Positions 54,658-64,000 of a stretch of DNA of 64,000 bases are shown in pieces (the stretch's first letter is position 1; every line of letters begins with the position of its first letter). The stretch is from Diadema setosum (taxonomy: Eukaryota > Echinodermata > Echinoidea > Diadematoida > Diadematidae), in NCBI RefSeq assembly GCF_964275005.1, contig NC_092705.1:629501-693500 (forward strand), read 5' to 3'. Both the position numbers and the translations under genes were made by a program. Below the pieces are notes generated by a model. The model saw only the letters and a program-made list of their open reading frames with translations, made no database searches and was not told the DNA's origin.

Positions 54658-57600
54658 CTGGTGTGGTAGAAAGGCAAAATGTTGATAATATATAAGACAG
54701 TGGTACAATGAATGGTGTGTCTCTACAGAAAACACACCAGAAGTCTCCAATCAATTCTATGACACCTTCACCTCATCCAATTTGATACACACACTAACAA
54801 GATGATGTCACAGTGGTTCAACAAACACACAAAGGTTCAAGAGTTAAGTAAGCATGAAAAGGCAGACATGGACAGGTCAGTGACCAGACTTATCTCTTGA
54901 TCAACATGCATTCAAGTTGACACTCCCATAGATGTGGATTTTGTTGCCCCTAAGATTGTTGACTTGCATAGCGTTACATAAATATCTTTAAAGTGGTAGC
55001 CCATATTTTATACACATTTTATTTCTGTGTGTAAGTGTATAACATTTGTTTAGGTCTGTTACATCAGTGTTCCATTTTTTTAATTTCAAAGTAGTACTTC
55101 AAACTCAGCAAAACAAACTTTTCTCTTTTCTTTGTACAATGTCTTTCGGTGTCCAAGCAGAAGAAATGACTTTTTATGTTACATGACATTATGGCTTAAA
55201 ACTTAAAACCCATCTGTTTAATCAGTTGTGATTTTTTTTTCTTCTGGAGGTGCACACACACAGTCAGTTATTGATTATTGTATCGTACTGTATCACATGT
55301 ACTGTTATTCTTCTTCTTTTGTAATTGTAATTTTGGTTTTGCATTGTCCTAATGCTATTTTGTTTTTTAGTCTTGTTGTGCGCTTAGAAACATCGGTATA
55401 AAGCACCTTATAAATGCAATTATTATTATTATTATATTATTTGGTGTAGACTTCATACAACTTGGTCAACATACAATGTGGGTCAACATCTTAAATCTGA
55501 CAGTCCACAGTAAAATGCTGAAAAGTCATGAAATAATCAATATCTAGAATTTTTACCTGGTAGGAGTTAGCAAGGACATTCATCTGGGCCTTAGAGCTGG
55601 GCAGGAACGTTCTCCTGAACTCCGCCTTCATTTTCTCTTGGTCTGCCTCCTCCACTGCACTGGTTCCCCAATCACCCTGGAAACAAATTGACATTTTAAA
55701 AAAATATGTATATATATATATTTCTGTCATCACAAGTGTGAATACTTCATCACTATGGCAACAGGATGACACATGGACCTGCAAACTACTTCATCAGATG
55801 TATCAATATTCTATACCATTCACCAAGGGTGACATACACTGGGAAATGACCACAGCAATGGTAACTTGTTATCATATCCCCTACTGAGCACATAAAATCA
55901 CCTAGGAATATATGTCATTAGAGATAAGACTTCTATCTATTGCAAAACAATATCTACAAAAATCCTCTGGCGTGTTTTTATTGTTTTGTCTTTTCTGGGG
56001 AGTGGGGGGTAATTTCCTTCCTTAATTTCTTCACACACACTTCATCTTTGCATATTAACTACATGCTTCTCATGTACATGTACCTTTGTCTTCACTATGA
56101 AACAAGAATCCACAGGGTTTGAACACAAGTTGGTCATTTTGTGGCAATCTCGTAGTTTTACCTCACCACTCAATACTTCTGTTGTTTGTGTGTATTTTGT
56201 CAAGTCTCCCTTAAGATGCCCAATCTTCTTCAAAGATTTATTGATAATACCCCTTCTATCAAATCAAGCCCATCATAAGGGATATGACCTTTCTTTAAAA
56301 CCAAGTGAAAGGTCACATACCTTTTCCGTCCTTGCATTGATGGCCTTGGTGATGGATTGTCTCCTATTCAACTCCTCCAAGGCCTTGGTGAACATGGTGT
56401 CCTGGGAGTGTTGGAACTGGATGATGAGATCAAAGATGACTCTCAGCTGGTTCAGTAGAGGCTGGATGGGGCAAGAGGGCACACATGATATCCAGTTATT
56501 TTTAGCATGGAAAGTCAGCAGATGTCCTTACTGTCAAAAACTTTAGCCCATTAAAGATTACTCCCCAGTATACAGACAAGATTCCACTGACACCATAAAG
56601 CCATACTGAAGTGCAAATACCACGAATGCTGCATAGGGGCCCCCATAGACGTGGGCAAGCATGTAAGCATAACATCCTACGTCTCATGAAAGGCAGGTAG
56701 GTATGCAGTAAGTGTAACGCACGCTAGAGCTATGTGCGTGATAGACACATTATTTGTTTTTGCCCCTCAGGTGACATGTCATTTGACGTCGCGGAACCTC
56801 AAACACTTAATCAGGTGTTTACAGGAAGCGTGTGTAATAGGGAAATCGGTTTGTCTTAAATGGGTTATGGTGATATACACTTACAATATACAATCTAAAT
56901 GATTGTGTTACTTTACAGACAAAACTCTATAATATGAGGTGCATGAAAAAAAAAAAATCAAATGTGTTCTTTCAGTTGATGATATCAGAATTCAAAATAC
57001 AATACAACACAAAGCAAACATTTCTGCAGGACTATGAGATTATACATCATTCAACAGTATAGATTTCTTTTGATATTTAGTGTATACTGTAATATTGAGA
57101 AATAACTGCAGCAACATGAGGCTAATGGTAAAATCATAAGCAGACACAATCCAGAAGTCAAATAACAGGTGACCTATCCAGACCTAACAGCAGTGACCAG
57201 TCCATGGGTCACCTCTCCAGACCCAACCCCAGTGACCAGCCCAAGGGTCATCTATTCAGACCCAACCTCAGTGACCAGCCCAAGGTGGCTACCACTAGGG
57301 TCACTTGTCCAGACTCAGACCTAACCCCAGTGACCAGCCCAAGGGTCCATCTATTCAGACCTAACCCCTGTGGCTACCACTAGGGTCACTTGTCCAGACC
57401 AAAACTGCACCGGTCAGTCCCATGGTCATCTATTCCTCCCCCTCACCCTTGACTTGTCATCCAGTAAGGCTCTCCGCAGGATGGTGTCCAGAAAGAGCTC
57501 ATGAGCAGCGATGATTTGATCCAGATCTGCTGCTTCGGTTACATTCTTCCAGATGGTGTCCCAGGAACACGCCATCACCTGACACATGGCACACAGGGAA

Positions 57601-60600
57601 TGAAGAGGACACTTGTCATTTGCTTCAGGTGGAGATCTCTAACAGGTTAATATATTCACAAGAATCCATTCATTCACTTTTAATCATGAATTACCAATCC
57701 AACAAGCAGATAGTCAAGTGTAAATAAAGACAAGTCCCTTTGCCTTGTGATGATAACCTAAAATGTACTAAAATAAAATGATAATAATACTAATAATAAA
57801 TGAGAAATATAAAAGAGACAGCTGCCCGGTGCGGCTAAGATCATGCTTATGTTTCATGTAAAAATGTCAGGATTAGTGGATATGCCATCATACGAAGGTC
57901 ATCTTACAGCAAACGTGAAACCTACCTCAAAGTTGATGTAGTACTGCATTTGGTTGACAAAGTGAATCATCTCAGCAGCAATGGTGTGACAGCGATGAAG
58001 GAGTGGATAAAGCTCTGCCAAAGGATAATAAATAATTTGTCTTGATCAGAGACTAGTAACATGCAACAAACCTCTTACATTGCAAACACTCCTCATTGCA
58101 TTTATCTTGGAGAACAAATAATGACACCACACAAAAGAATTATTCTCATGTTTACTAGCAAAGCCATGTGAACATGGCCCCTGGACCGCTGGTGTAGAAG
58201 AGCAGTGTCTTGTAGGCAAAGTTGAGCAGGGCAATCCAGCCGTATTCCCGTTAATGTTTGATTATCATTTGTGTATTTTTATGTTGATATGTTGATTTTA
58301 TGTGGAAAGTAAATACAATACAATACAATACAATACAATACAATACAATACAATACAATACAATACAATACAATACAATACAATACAATACAATACAATG
58401 TTCAACGTTGCATTACCAAATAACAAATTGTGAAATAACTTGCTATTGTGTAGTGATGATCAATATCACACAATTTTTGTACCTGGTATCTGCGTAGCCA
58501 GTCTGAATGTTGGTAAAGTTGCATATCAAAGGGATGAAAAACATTAAGTTCTAGTAAGGATATAAAATCTGCTCTGATAAAAGGAGTTGCATGGGACCTA
58601 CCAGGGATGGAGCGCAGAGCCTTAGCATTGGCCATCTGGTTCTTCCAGACTTGGGCCAAGACATACTCCATACGCTTGGCTCGCCAGAGAAAGTTGAAGA
58701 CTCTGAGGTAGAGGATCTTACACTGTGCAGTGAAGACTGTACTGATTGGACCATCAAGATGGTAGTCAAGACTGAAGACATCCCAACCAGTGTCACCGGG
58801 AGAAATCTGAAAACAGCGTCACAAATTCACACTTTTAGAGCCAAAAACCATCAATGGTGTACTGAAATTGAAGTCTGTTGTTACTCACATCAGAGTCTCT
58901 GAAACAGGCTGACTTTCAATCACTCAACAAATTATTGATTGACACTCAGCAAAACCCTAGAGATTTATCTATAACATGAATCTTGAAGTACAGTACACTC
59001 CCATTATAATGAACATGTTTATTTCGGTTACAGTGAAATAAAAGTTCAGGCCGCAAGATCATCCTCTCTTTGTTTTTTTGTTTTTATTGTTTATTTGTTC
59101 CGTTATAACGAAATTTCAATATAGTGTAACACATGAATATATTCACGGCACGACATTTTCGCGAATTGGAGTTGACAGCCTTTTTCGTGGCGTTCAATGC
59201 ATATAGTGTAGATAAGAAATTTTGTATGCCTTGTAATTTCGCGAATCTTTGCGCTCGCGAAATCCGCAAAATCAAAATGCACGCAAACATTCCTTGTTTT
59301 ACAGTTAACGAAAGAAAACTGCCGGTCCCACGAACTTCGTTATCTAACAGAAATCCACTGTAATACAAAACATACTGGTAATAGTTGATATGGAAATCAG
59401 AATAAAAAAAAAGATCCATAGAAACTAACATTTGCACAACATAATAACAGAAATCATTATAATGTAATTTACTTTAGGAAACTGCATGAAACAATGAAAG
59501 GATACTGTCAACAATTTGATCATTATAGACACAGGTTACTAAACAAACTATTCAGATTAGCCTATGGCAATGACAGAGGCATTCTCAAATCTGACAGACA
59601 TTATTAGACTTAAAAAAACAGCTCATTTTTTCCCCCCGTCAAAGCTTGTTCACTGCTCCACTGCCATGTACACATTGCAGCAAATACCTTTGTGCAAGCA
59701 TCAGAAGATCACATGTTTAAATCTCAATCATCTTCAACCTTTCTGCCAAATCAAATTCGACACATCCTGTATTCACACTGGGTCCCGCATTGTGGGTACA
59801 GTCGGGAGAGATCTTATCTTTTTTACGACTGACTGGATTCACTACTATCGACTGTCCCTGAACTGAAGCAAGAATTACAGTTCGAGGCACTCCCTGCCAT
59901 TTGACATATGCACATTTTATAAATACATCTAGGTGCTATCAAAATCAAGCCCAAGGTCACTCTCTCTTCTAAATTTTGTCCCCGGGCCCGACAAGCTTCG
60001 CAGGGACACTGTGAGAAATCCCAGTGAGCATCCACACTAGGGTTTGGGAGGGAAAAGTCCTGCACCACAGGACTTTCCCCTCTAAATCCATAGTGTGGGT
60101 GTGGGACTTAGGGTGGGTGTGGGACCCTAGTGTGAACGTGAGGAAAGTAACCCACCTCAAGAAGTCTGACATCAAGCCTGTTGAGGATGTCAGAGTCTTC
60201 ATATTGAGCATTGGTAGCTCTGACAGCAGTCTCCAAGACTCCAGTCAAGTTGTGAAGATACAGCATGTTGGCTGGCTTGGCTAAATCAGCCCTGGGCATG
60301 ACAAATGCAAACATGTTGGTGTCAATGACAGCAATAGGTTATGTCAAAATTCCATTAGGACATTAATCATGAAGTAGCAGTGGTTAATGAAAAGTTTCAT
60401 CAAGCCATTGAGTATGAGGAAATATCAAAAATAGGGGGGAAAAAACAGTCTTCAAATTTGCTCAGCTAGTAAGAGCTTTTAACCCATTGAGGACAGGCTG
60501 ATTTTGCTATAACACACATTTCCCATAGACACCTGCCCAAGTATACGAGGGACTCGTCTTCAGCAGGTGAATAAAGGAGAGATGTATTAGCTGTATATTT

Positions 60601-63519
60601 ATACTTTTTTATACATGGTGCCAAACAACTGATCTTTCTGTCACTTAAAGAGCTCAGAACTGAGATGAAAGAAGCATCATGAATATTATGACCATAAACT
60701 ATTTTTAAATGTCCAGTGCATGTAAAAATGTAATGCTACACACAGATCTAGATTGGGTTTGATGAAAGAAAACAAATCTAAATATCTTTCTTGATGGAGT
60801 AACAACAGCAAGAAACAGATATTACTAAGTAAAATGGCATAACCCTTGCAAAACACTGGTTGCAAACATACTTCCACATGAAGTGGATAACGAAGTATCC
60901 ACTTCACACATACAACAGACCTGTATGTGAAGCAGAGTAGTGTTTATTACAAGCATTAATCTGTAACATTCTGTCCTTGAGTGTATGAATGAGTCTGTAG
61001 GAAAAGAGAAAACTCACTCAAGAAGGTCCATGAGATGCTTGATGAAATCTCCCTGACCTAGGAGCAGGTATCGCCTCATGGCCTGTACAACAACAAAACA
61101 CAAACACACCCAATGGTATTCATTGCCTACAATGACTTGTAAAATACACATAATTTAAATTTGCCATACAAAGTTTCATATCATTTTAAATTTAGGGAGG
61201 AGTAAAACCTTGTAATGTGGATACAATAAAGTAGAAATCAATCTTCCTCTAACCCTGTAAAGCTCAGGGTAGTGTCACAGGCAAATTTAGAATGACTATT
61301 ACTTCGAATCCAAAAAAATTGACTGACCAAAAACCAGAAAATATTGTCTATGGTACCAAAGCATTTGGGAGACAAAAACAATATATCAAAAGCACAAACC
61401 CAAAATCATAATGCTATACATTTGAGTGAGGGTTCATCCTGTAGCCACTCCTACAAATGAAGACAGTAACTTGGCACTTCAGAACTCCTTGCTTGAATGT
61501 GCCAGGTCCAGAATCAGTTGACACAAATATGAAATACAGTACAGTTGAACCTCTCTTATCCGGCCTCCCTTTATCCGGATCTCTCTATTATACGGACGCA
61601 ATCTCGCCGTGATTTTTTTTTTTTTTTTTTTTTTTTTAATAATTACGGGAGGAAAGGGGGATTCCCAACTCCTTGAGAACTCCTACACAAACACACATGA
61701 ATTACATATTACTTCCAACATTAACATACACCTCTATTTTGGGGTCTGTTACTGAGTGTAACAATGAAAAGGTTGCACTATACACATTACTACATGTGGT
61801 ACTACAATGGGCTACATCAGTAGGACCTACATGTGTATGTACATGTATATGTACATGTATAAAGCATTGAGTCTCCCGTATCCGGCCAAATCCCTTATCC
61901 GGATGAGTCCCGGTCCCGACTTGTCCGGATACGAGAGGTTCAACTGTATTGTACAATTGTGTCAGTTTACATTTCATTAAAAGTAAATTTACCTTTGACA
62001 ATTCCAGTTACTATGACACAATAACACTAAATAGATAATGTGCCCAGTACATCCTTGCATTCAAAATCAAGAGAAGAGTACTTTGATATGTAGAAGTTTC
62101 ACACATCGTCATCACATTAAAACACCCGCAGCAAGGTTCGACCTCCCTTGCCAAAGTTCAACCGCACGCAAAAGCATAGGTTTTGACATATGGTTGGCAG
62201 TTGAAGTTTGGACAATGCTATGATCATATTATGGGCAGTTTGCTTTACGTTGACACTTATGGGTACTTTACAACAATGGGAGCTCTTTTAAGATTGGACC
62301 CCACGAAAAACTTTCTGCAACTTTGAAAAGGGTAACTCATGCTAGATTTGTTAGTACAGTGTATCACTACTACAACTTCACACTGTTCTAGAAGATGTTT
62401 CAAAAACCTACAAATTTTTCTTAGCAACTACTAGACATGGACGATGGTATCATAAAGTTTAAACAAAAAAAAAAACAATTTATTTTTGTATTGGAATGTT
62501 AGTTTGGCTAGAGGCCAACACATCAGCTTCCAATCTTACCTTGAGGTGCTCTAGAAACTTGAACTGTGTCTGAAGGATGTGAAGAAGTCTCTTGCTGGTG
62601 TCTCTGTACTCACTGTCTATCACTTGTTGGAAGGAGCCATCCATGTCTTGTTGTAACAGCATCTCAGCTAAAGATAGAATATATCAGAGTTGCAGAAAAC
62701 TCATCAATCCTTGCTGGAGCACTGACATAGCAATAAAAATTACAGGCAGAGAAAATGTCTCTAAAACTTGTTCTGAAAGGCTGGCTTCAATCATTTCAAA
62801 TAGTGAGAAAGAGAAGATTTGATAAGGCTGAAGGTTGTAGATCTAAGATGGGGGGGGGGGAGGGTGAGGGGCGGGGGAAGGGGAGCATCATTAGGTTATC
62901 AAAATACGGTCTTTAAAATGAAGCCAATGGCTCATATATTCTACAACGTATTCCATCATCAAATCTAAAACAGGATGAACTTTACATCTATTCCGATGCC
63001 TTTATAAACAGGTTGCACGACTTGCATAGTCCTTGGGGAATAAAGATAAAAGGAAGTGCATGAAATTTCAGCTCACTCTTTCACATATGATACAGACACA
63101 AATAGCAAATTTGACAAGATGCTTTGTTCTCAGCATAAAACATGTTACGAGGAAAGTAAGACAGTATCTCACAATCATATAGATAATTCCAATGCATTAC
63201 TGATTTGCAAAGTTTGAAAAATACTGTTCTGCTGTACAAAAGCAGCAGATTACCTATGACAAACTTTCAGTGAAGTCCAGAAATCCTGATTAGTTTATGC
63301 ATCACTAATGGCATGTATGTACAAAGTACGATTAGGAATGACTCTCAGAAAAGATTGCAATAAATAAACTTCCTGATTTAGGACGTAAGTGAACTATGAC
63401 TCACTGTTTTGGTAATTGTTGCTGCCTGACGTGACAACCACCAGGGATTTCCCCTTGATTGGGGTGTGGTCCTTACACACCTGTCGCAGAAAGTTAATTG
63501 CTTTCCCAATGGACAGAAT
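54490..63519 (-). CDS. TUBGCP3: TUBGCP3 gene, C-terminal half (10 exons, 5' part outside)
   Basis: Gamma-tubulin complex component 3, a core partner of gamma-tubulin and GCP2 in the small complex that nucleates microtubules at centrosomes. Minus-strand exons: 63519-63405, 62667-62540, 61082-61018, 60291-60156, 58806-58602, 58014-57926, 57578-57447, 56461-56321, 55676-55557, 54657-54490. Phases agree and they code 432 aa; the human protein is about 907. Matches to human GCP3 as remembered: [93 protein letters not shown] and [14 protein letters not shown]. The last cover the GRIP2 region that binds gamma-tubulin. The tail is basic (PKKKRRH), unlike human RGRRSSHT. All introns are GT-AG. Confidence 0.95.
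55185..55442 (+). mobile_element. L2-like LINE/SINE 3' end in a TUBGCP3 intron
   Basis: TTAAAACCCATCTGTTTAA (the LKTHLF-type LINE tail) is followed by GTATAAAGCACCTTATAAAT and a (TTA)n terminus, the usual 3' end of L2-type elements. It lies antisense to TUBGCP3. Confidence 0.6.
55557..55676 (-). CDS. TUBGCP3: TUBGCP3 exon, second from last
   Basis: Codes [20 protein letters not shown] to LANSYQ, phase 0 at both ends, donor CAG|GTAAAA. Confidence 0.93.
56321..56461 (-). CDS. TUBGCP3: TUBGCP3 exon, third from last
   Basis: Codes [17 protein letters not shown] to AINARTEK, 47 codons, phase 0 at both ends, donor AAG|GTATGT. Confidence 0.93.
57170..57435. repeat. Minisatellite in a TUBGCP3 intron
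   Basis: GTGACCAGCCCAAGGGTC, ATCTATTCAGACC and CCACTAGGGTCACTTGTCC-type phrases recur with a period of roughly 45-65 bp up to the donor side of the neighbouring exon. Confidence 0.7.
57447..57578 (-). CDS. TUBGCP3: TUBGCP3 exon
   Basis: Codes [20 protein letters not shown] to LLDDKSR, 44 codons, acceptor GTGTCAG, donor AGG|GTGAGG. Confidence 0.92.
57926..58014 (-). CDS. TUBGCP3: TUBGCP3 exon
   Basis: Codes [20 protein letters not shown] to YYINFE; starts in phase 1 after TTGGCAG, donor GAG|GTAGGT. Confidence 0.93.
58311..58399. repeat. (AATAC)n microsatellite
   Basis: About 17-18 uninterrupted copies of the 5-bp unit AATAC in a TUBGCP3 intron. The length is probably variable between individuals. 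Confidence 0.95.
58602..58806 (-). CDS. TUBGCP3: TUBGCP3 exon, core of the GRIP2 region
   Basis: Codes [20 protein letters not shown] to NAKALRSIP, 68 codons plus one base. Acceptor TTTTCAG, donor CCT G|GTAGGT. Confidence 0.94.
58991..59360. mobile_element. pogo-like MITE hosting a second MITE
   Basis: TA at 58989-58990 and 59361-59362. Left CAGTACACTCCCATTATAAT pairs with right (reversed) CAGTGGATTTCTGTTAGATA. The interior matches 49349-49533 (AGTTCAGGCCGCAAGA, TTGTTTATTTGTTCCG) until it is interrupted at 59124. Confidence 0.75.
59124..59305. mobile_element. TA-target MITE nested in a pogo-like MITE
   Basis: TA on both sides (59122-59123 and 59306-59307). GTGTAACACATGAATATTC-like left and TTCCTTGTTTTACAGT right ends, with TTTCGCGAATTGGAG and GCGAATCTTTGCGCTCGCG inside. 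Same family type as 52090-52292. Confidence 0.7.
60156..60291 (-). CDS. TUBGCP3: TUBGCP3 exon
   Basis: Codes [20 protein letters not shown] to LDVRLLE. Acceptor CATGCCCAG, donor GAG|GTGGGT. Confidence 0.93.
61018..61082 (-). CDS. TUBGCP3: TUBGCP3 exon (short)
   Basis: 65 bp coding [21 protein letters not shown]. Acceptor TGTACAG, donor CTTGA|GTGAGT, leaving phase 2. Confidence 0.93.
61542..61946. mobile_element. pogo/Tigger-like MITE
   Basis: TA at 61540-61541 and 61947-61948. Left CAGTTGAACCTCTCTTATCC pairs with right (reversed) CAGTTGAACCTCTCGTATCC. A poly-T run (about 61613-61637) and CCGGAT repeats lie inside. It sits in a TUBGCP3 intron. Confidence 0.85.
62540..62667 (-). CDS. TUBGCP3: TUBGCP3 exon
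   Basis: Codes [20 protein letters not shown] to FLEHLK. Acceptor ATCTTTAG, donor AAG|GTAAGA. Confidence 0.93.
62849..62886 (+). other. G-run cluster (possible G-quadruplex)
   Basis: A 10-G run is followed by GGG, GGGG, GGGGG and GGGG runs within ~35 bp, on the template strand of the TUBGCP3 intron. Confidence 0.5.
63405..63519 (-). CDS. TUBGCP3: TUBGCP3 exon, first in window
   Basis: Codes [20 protein letters not shown] to SGSNNYQN plus one base. Acceptor ACTACTACAG, donor AACA|GTGAGT. Preceding exons lie beyond base 64000. Confidence 0.92.
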
Positions 63520-63836
63520 CTGTAGTAGTTGGGGGAAGAAGATGCAAACACAATAGTAGTCTCAAAATTAGTTAATCACTGATAGCTTTATATCTACCTG
63601 TGGAAGCATTCATTGGAGAACACTGCTTCAACCTTTGTGCTCTTTCAAAAGCATGCATGAACTGTAGCTATGTTAATGTGGTGAAACATAAAGAGTAGCG
63701 GATGACTCTCTTGTGATGATAAATGTAACAATATTTTACCCTTTTCTTATATGATTTGGTAATCTACAAATAATTCTTGAAATGAGCATGTCAAGTGTTC
63801 TTGTTTCAATATTTCATTCAGTCAAAGGAATGCTGA

Positions 63837-64000
63837 AAAAGTAGAAATTATTGCGCATTTCATGTGACATGAAACTAGTGCAAATATTTGGCTTGCTACA
63901 TACACGTAAGTAATACTACTTGCTATTTTGATTTCCGCAGAATTAAAACATGCACACTACATCACCCCAGGTCAAGCACAAAAATATCCTCTTTAACAGT
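63837..64000. mobile_element. Partial TTCGCG-family MITE at the window edge
   Basis: GCAAATATTTGGC, TTTGATTTCCGCAGAATT, AAACATGCACAC and a TCCTCTTTAACAGT end resemble 59124-59305 and 52090-52292. The left border is unclear and the right end coincides with the window end. Confidence 0.35.

Overview
This window is animal nuclear DNA. It has spliced genes with GT-AG introns, long introns, AT-rich intergenic DNA, and very many LINEs, an LTR element, MITEs and satellites. The two recognisable host genes are single-copy animal genes (WDR83/MORG1 and TUBGCP3). The repeats point to an invertebrate deuterostome, most likely an echinoderm: a Gmr1-type Ty3/gypsy element (a group described from deuterostomes), TTAA- and TA-target MITEs, and a Helitron-like element with a GCCTCCGCC head. 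Placing it as an echinoderm is inference; no species call is possible from reading alone.

Layout. 1-0.5 kb: the last coding exon of an unrecognised gene, with a hAT-like MITE at its 3' end. 1.8-4.6 kb: a 2.8-kb foldback element with ~260-bp inverted ends and an internal ~280-bp tandem array. 5-7 kb: a tRNA-derived SINE, a CpG-rich CCAAT-bearing patch, and a ~162-bp tandem array rich in nuclear-receptor half-sites, interrupted by a TTAA MITE. 10-22 kb: a ~170-bp satellite in forward then reverse orientation. The forward arm is split by a 7.8-kb TIR element (11051-18852) that carries an array of RFX X-box palindromes and a decayed three-exon minus-strand gene of unknown family. The reverse arm ends at a 100-N assembly gap.

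22-37 kb is a three-level nest. A ~335-bp satellite is split by a CR1/L2/Daphne-like LINE. The LINE endonuclease region is split by a young, near-complete Gmr1-type LTR retrotransposon (25191-32538, minus strand), and its later coding part by a 124-bp foldback MITE.

39-47 kb holds complete WDR83 on the plus strand: 5 coding exons, 309 aa, with a GC-AG last intron filled by Harbinger-like, Helitron-like and Tc1-like elements. 47-54 kb is intergenic and MITE-rich. 54.5-63.5 kb holds the C-terminal half of TUBGCP3 on the minus strand: 10 exons, 432 aa, with the 5' part beyond the window. The two host genes converge tail to tail. WDR83 is known as a MAPK scaffold and spliceosome-associated WD40 protein, and TUBGCP3 as a core gamma-tubulin small-complex subunit; nothing in the sequence ties their functions together. 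Exon borders were set by eye from splice sites, phase and remembered human orthologues, not from transcripts.
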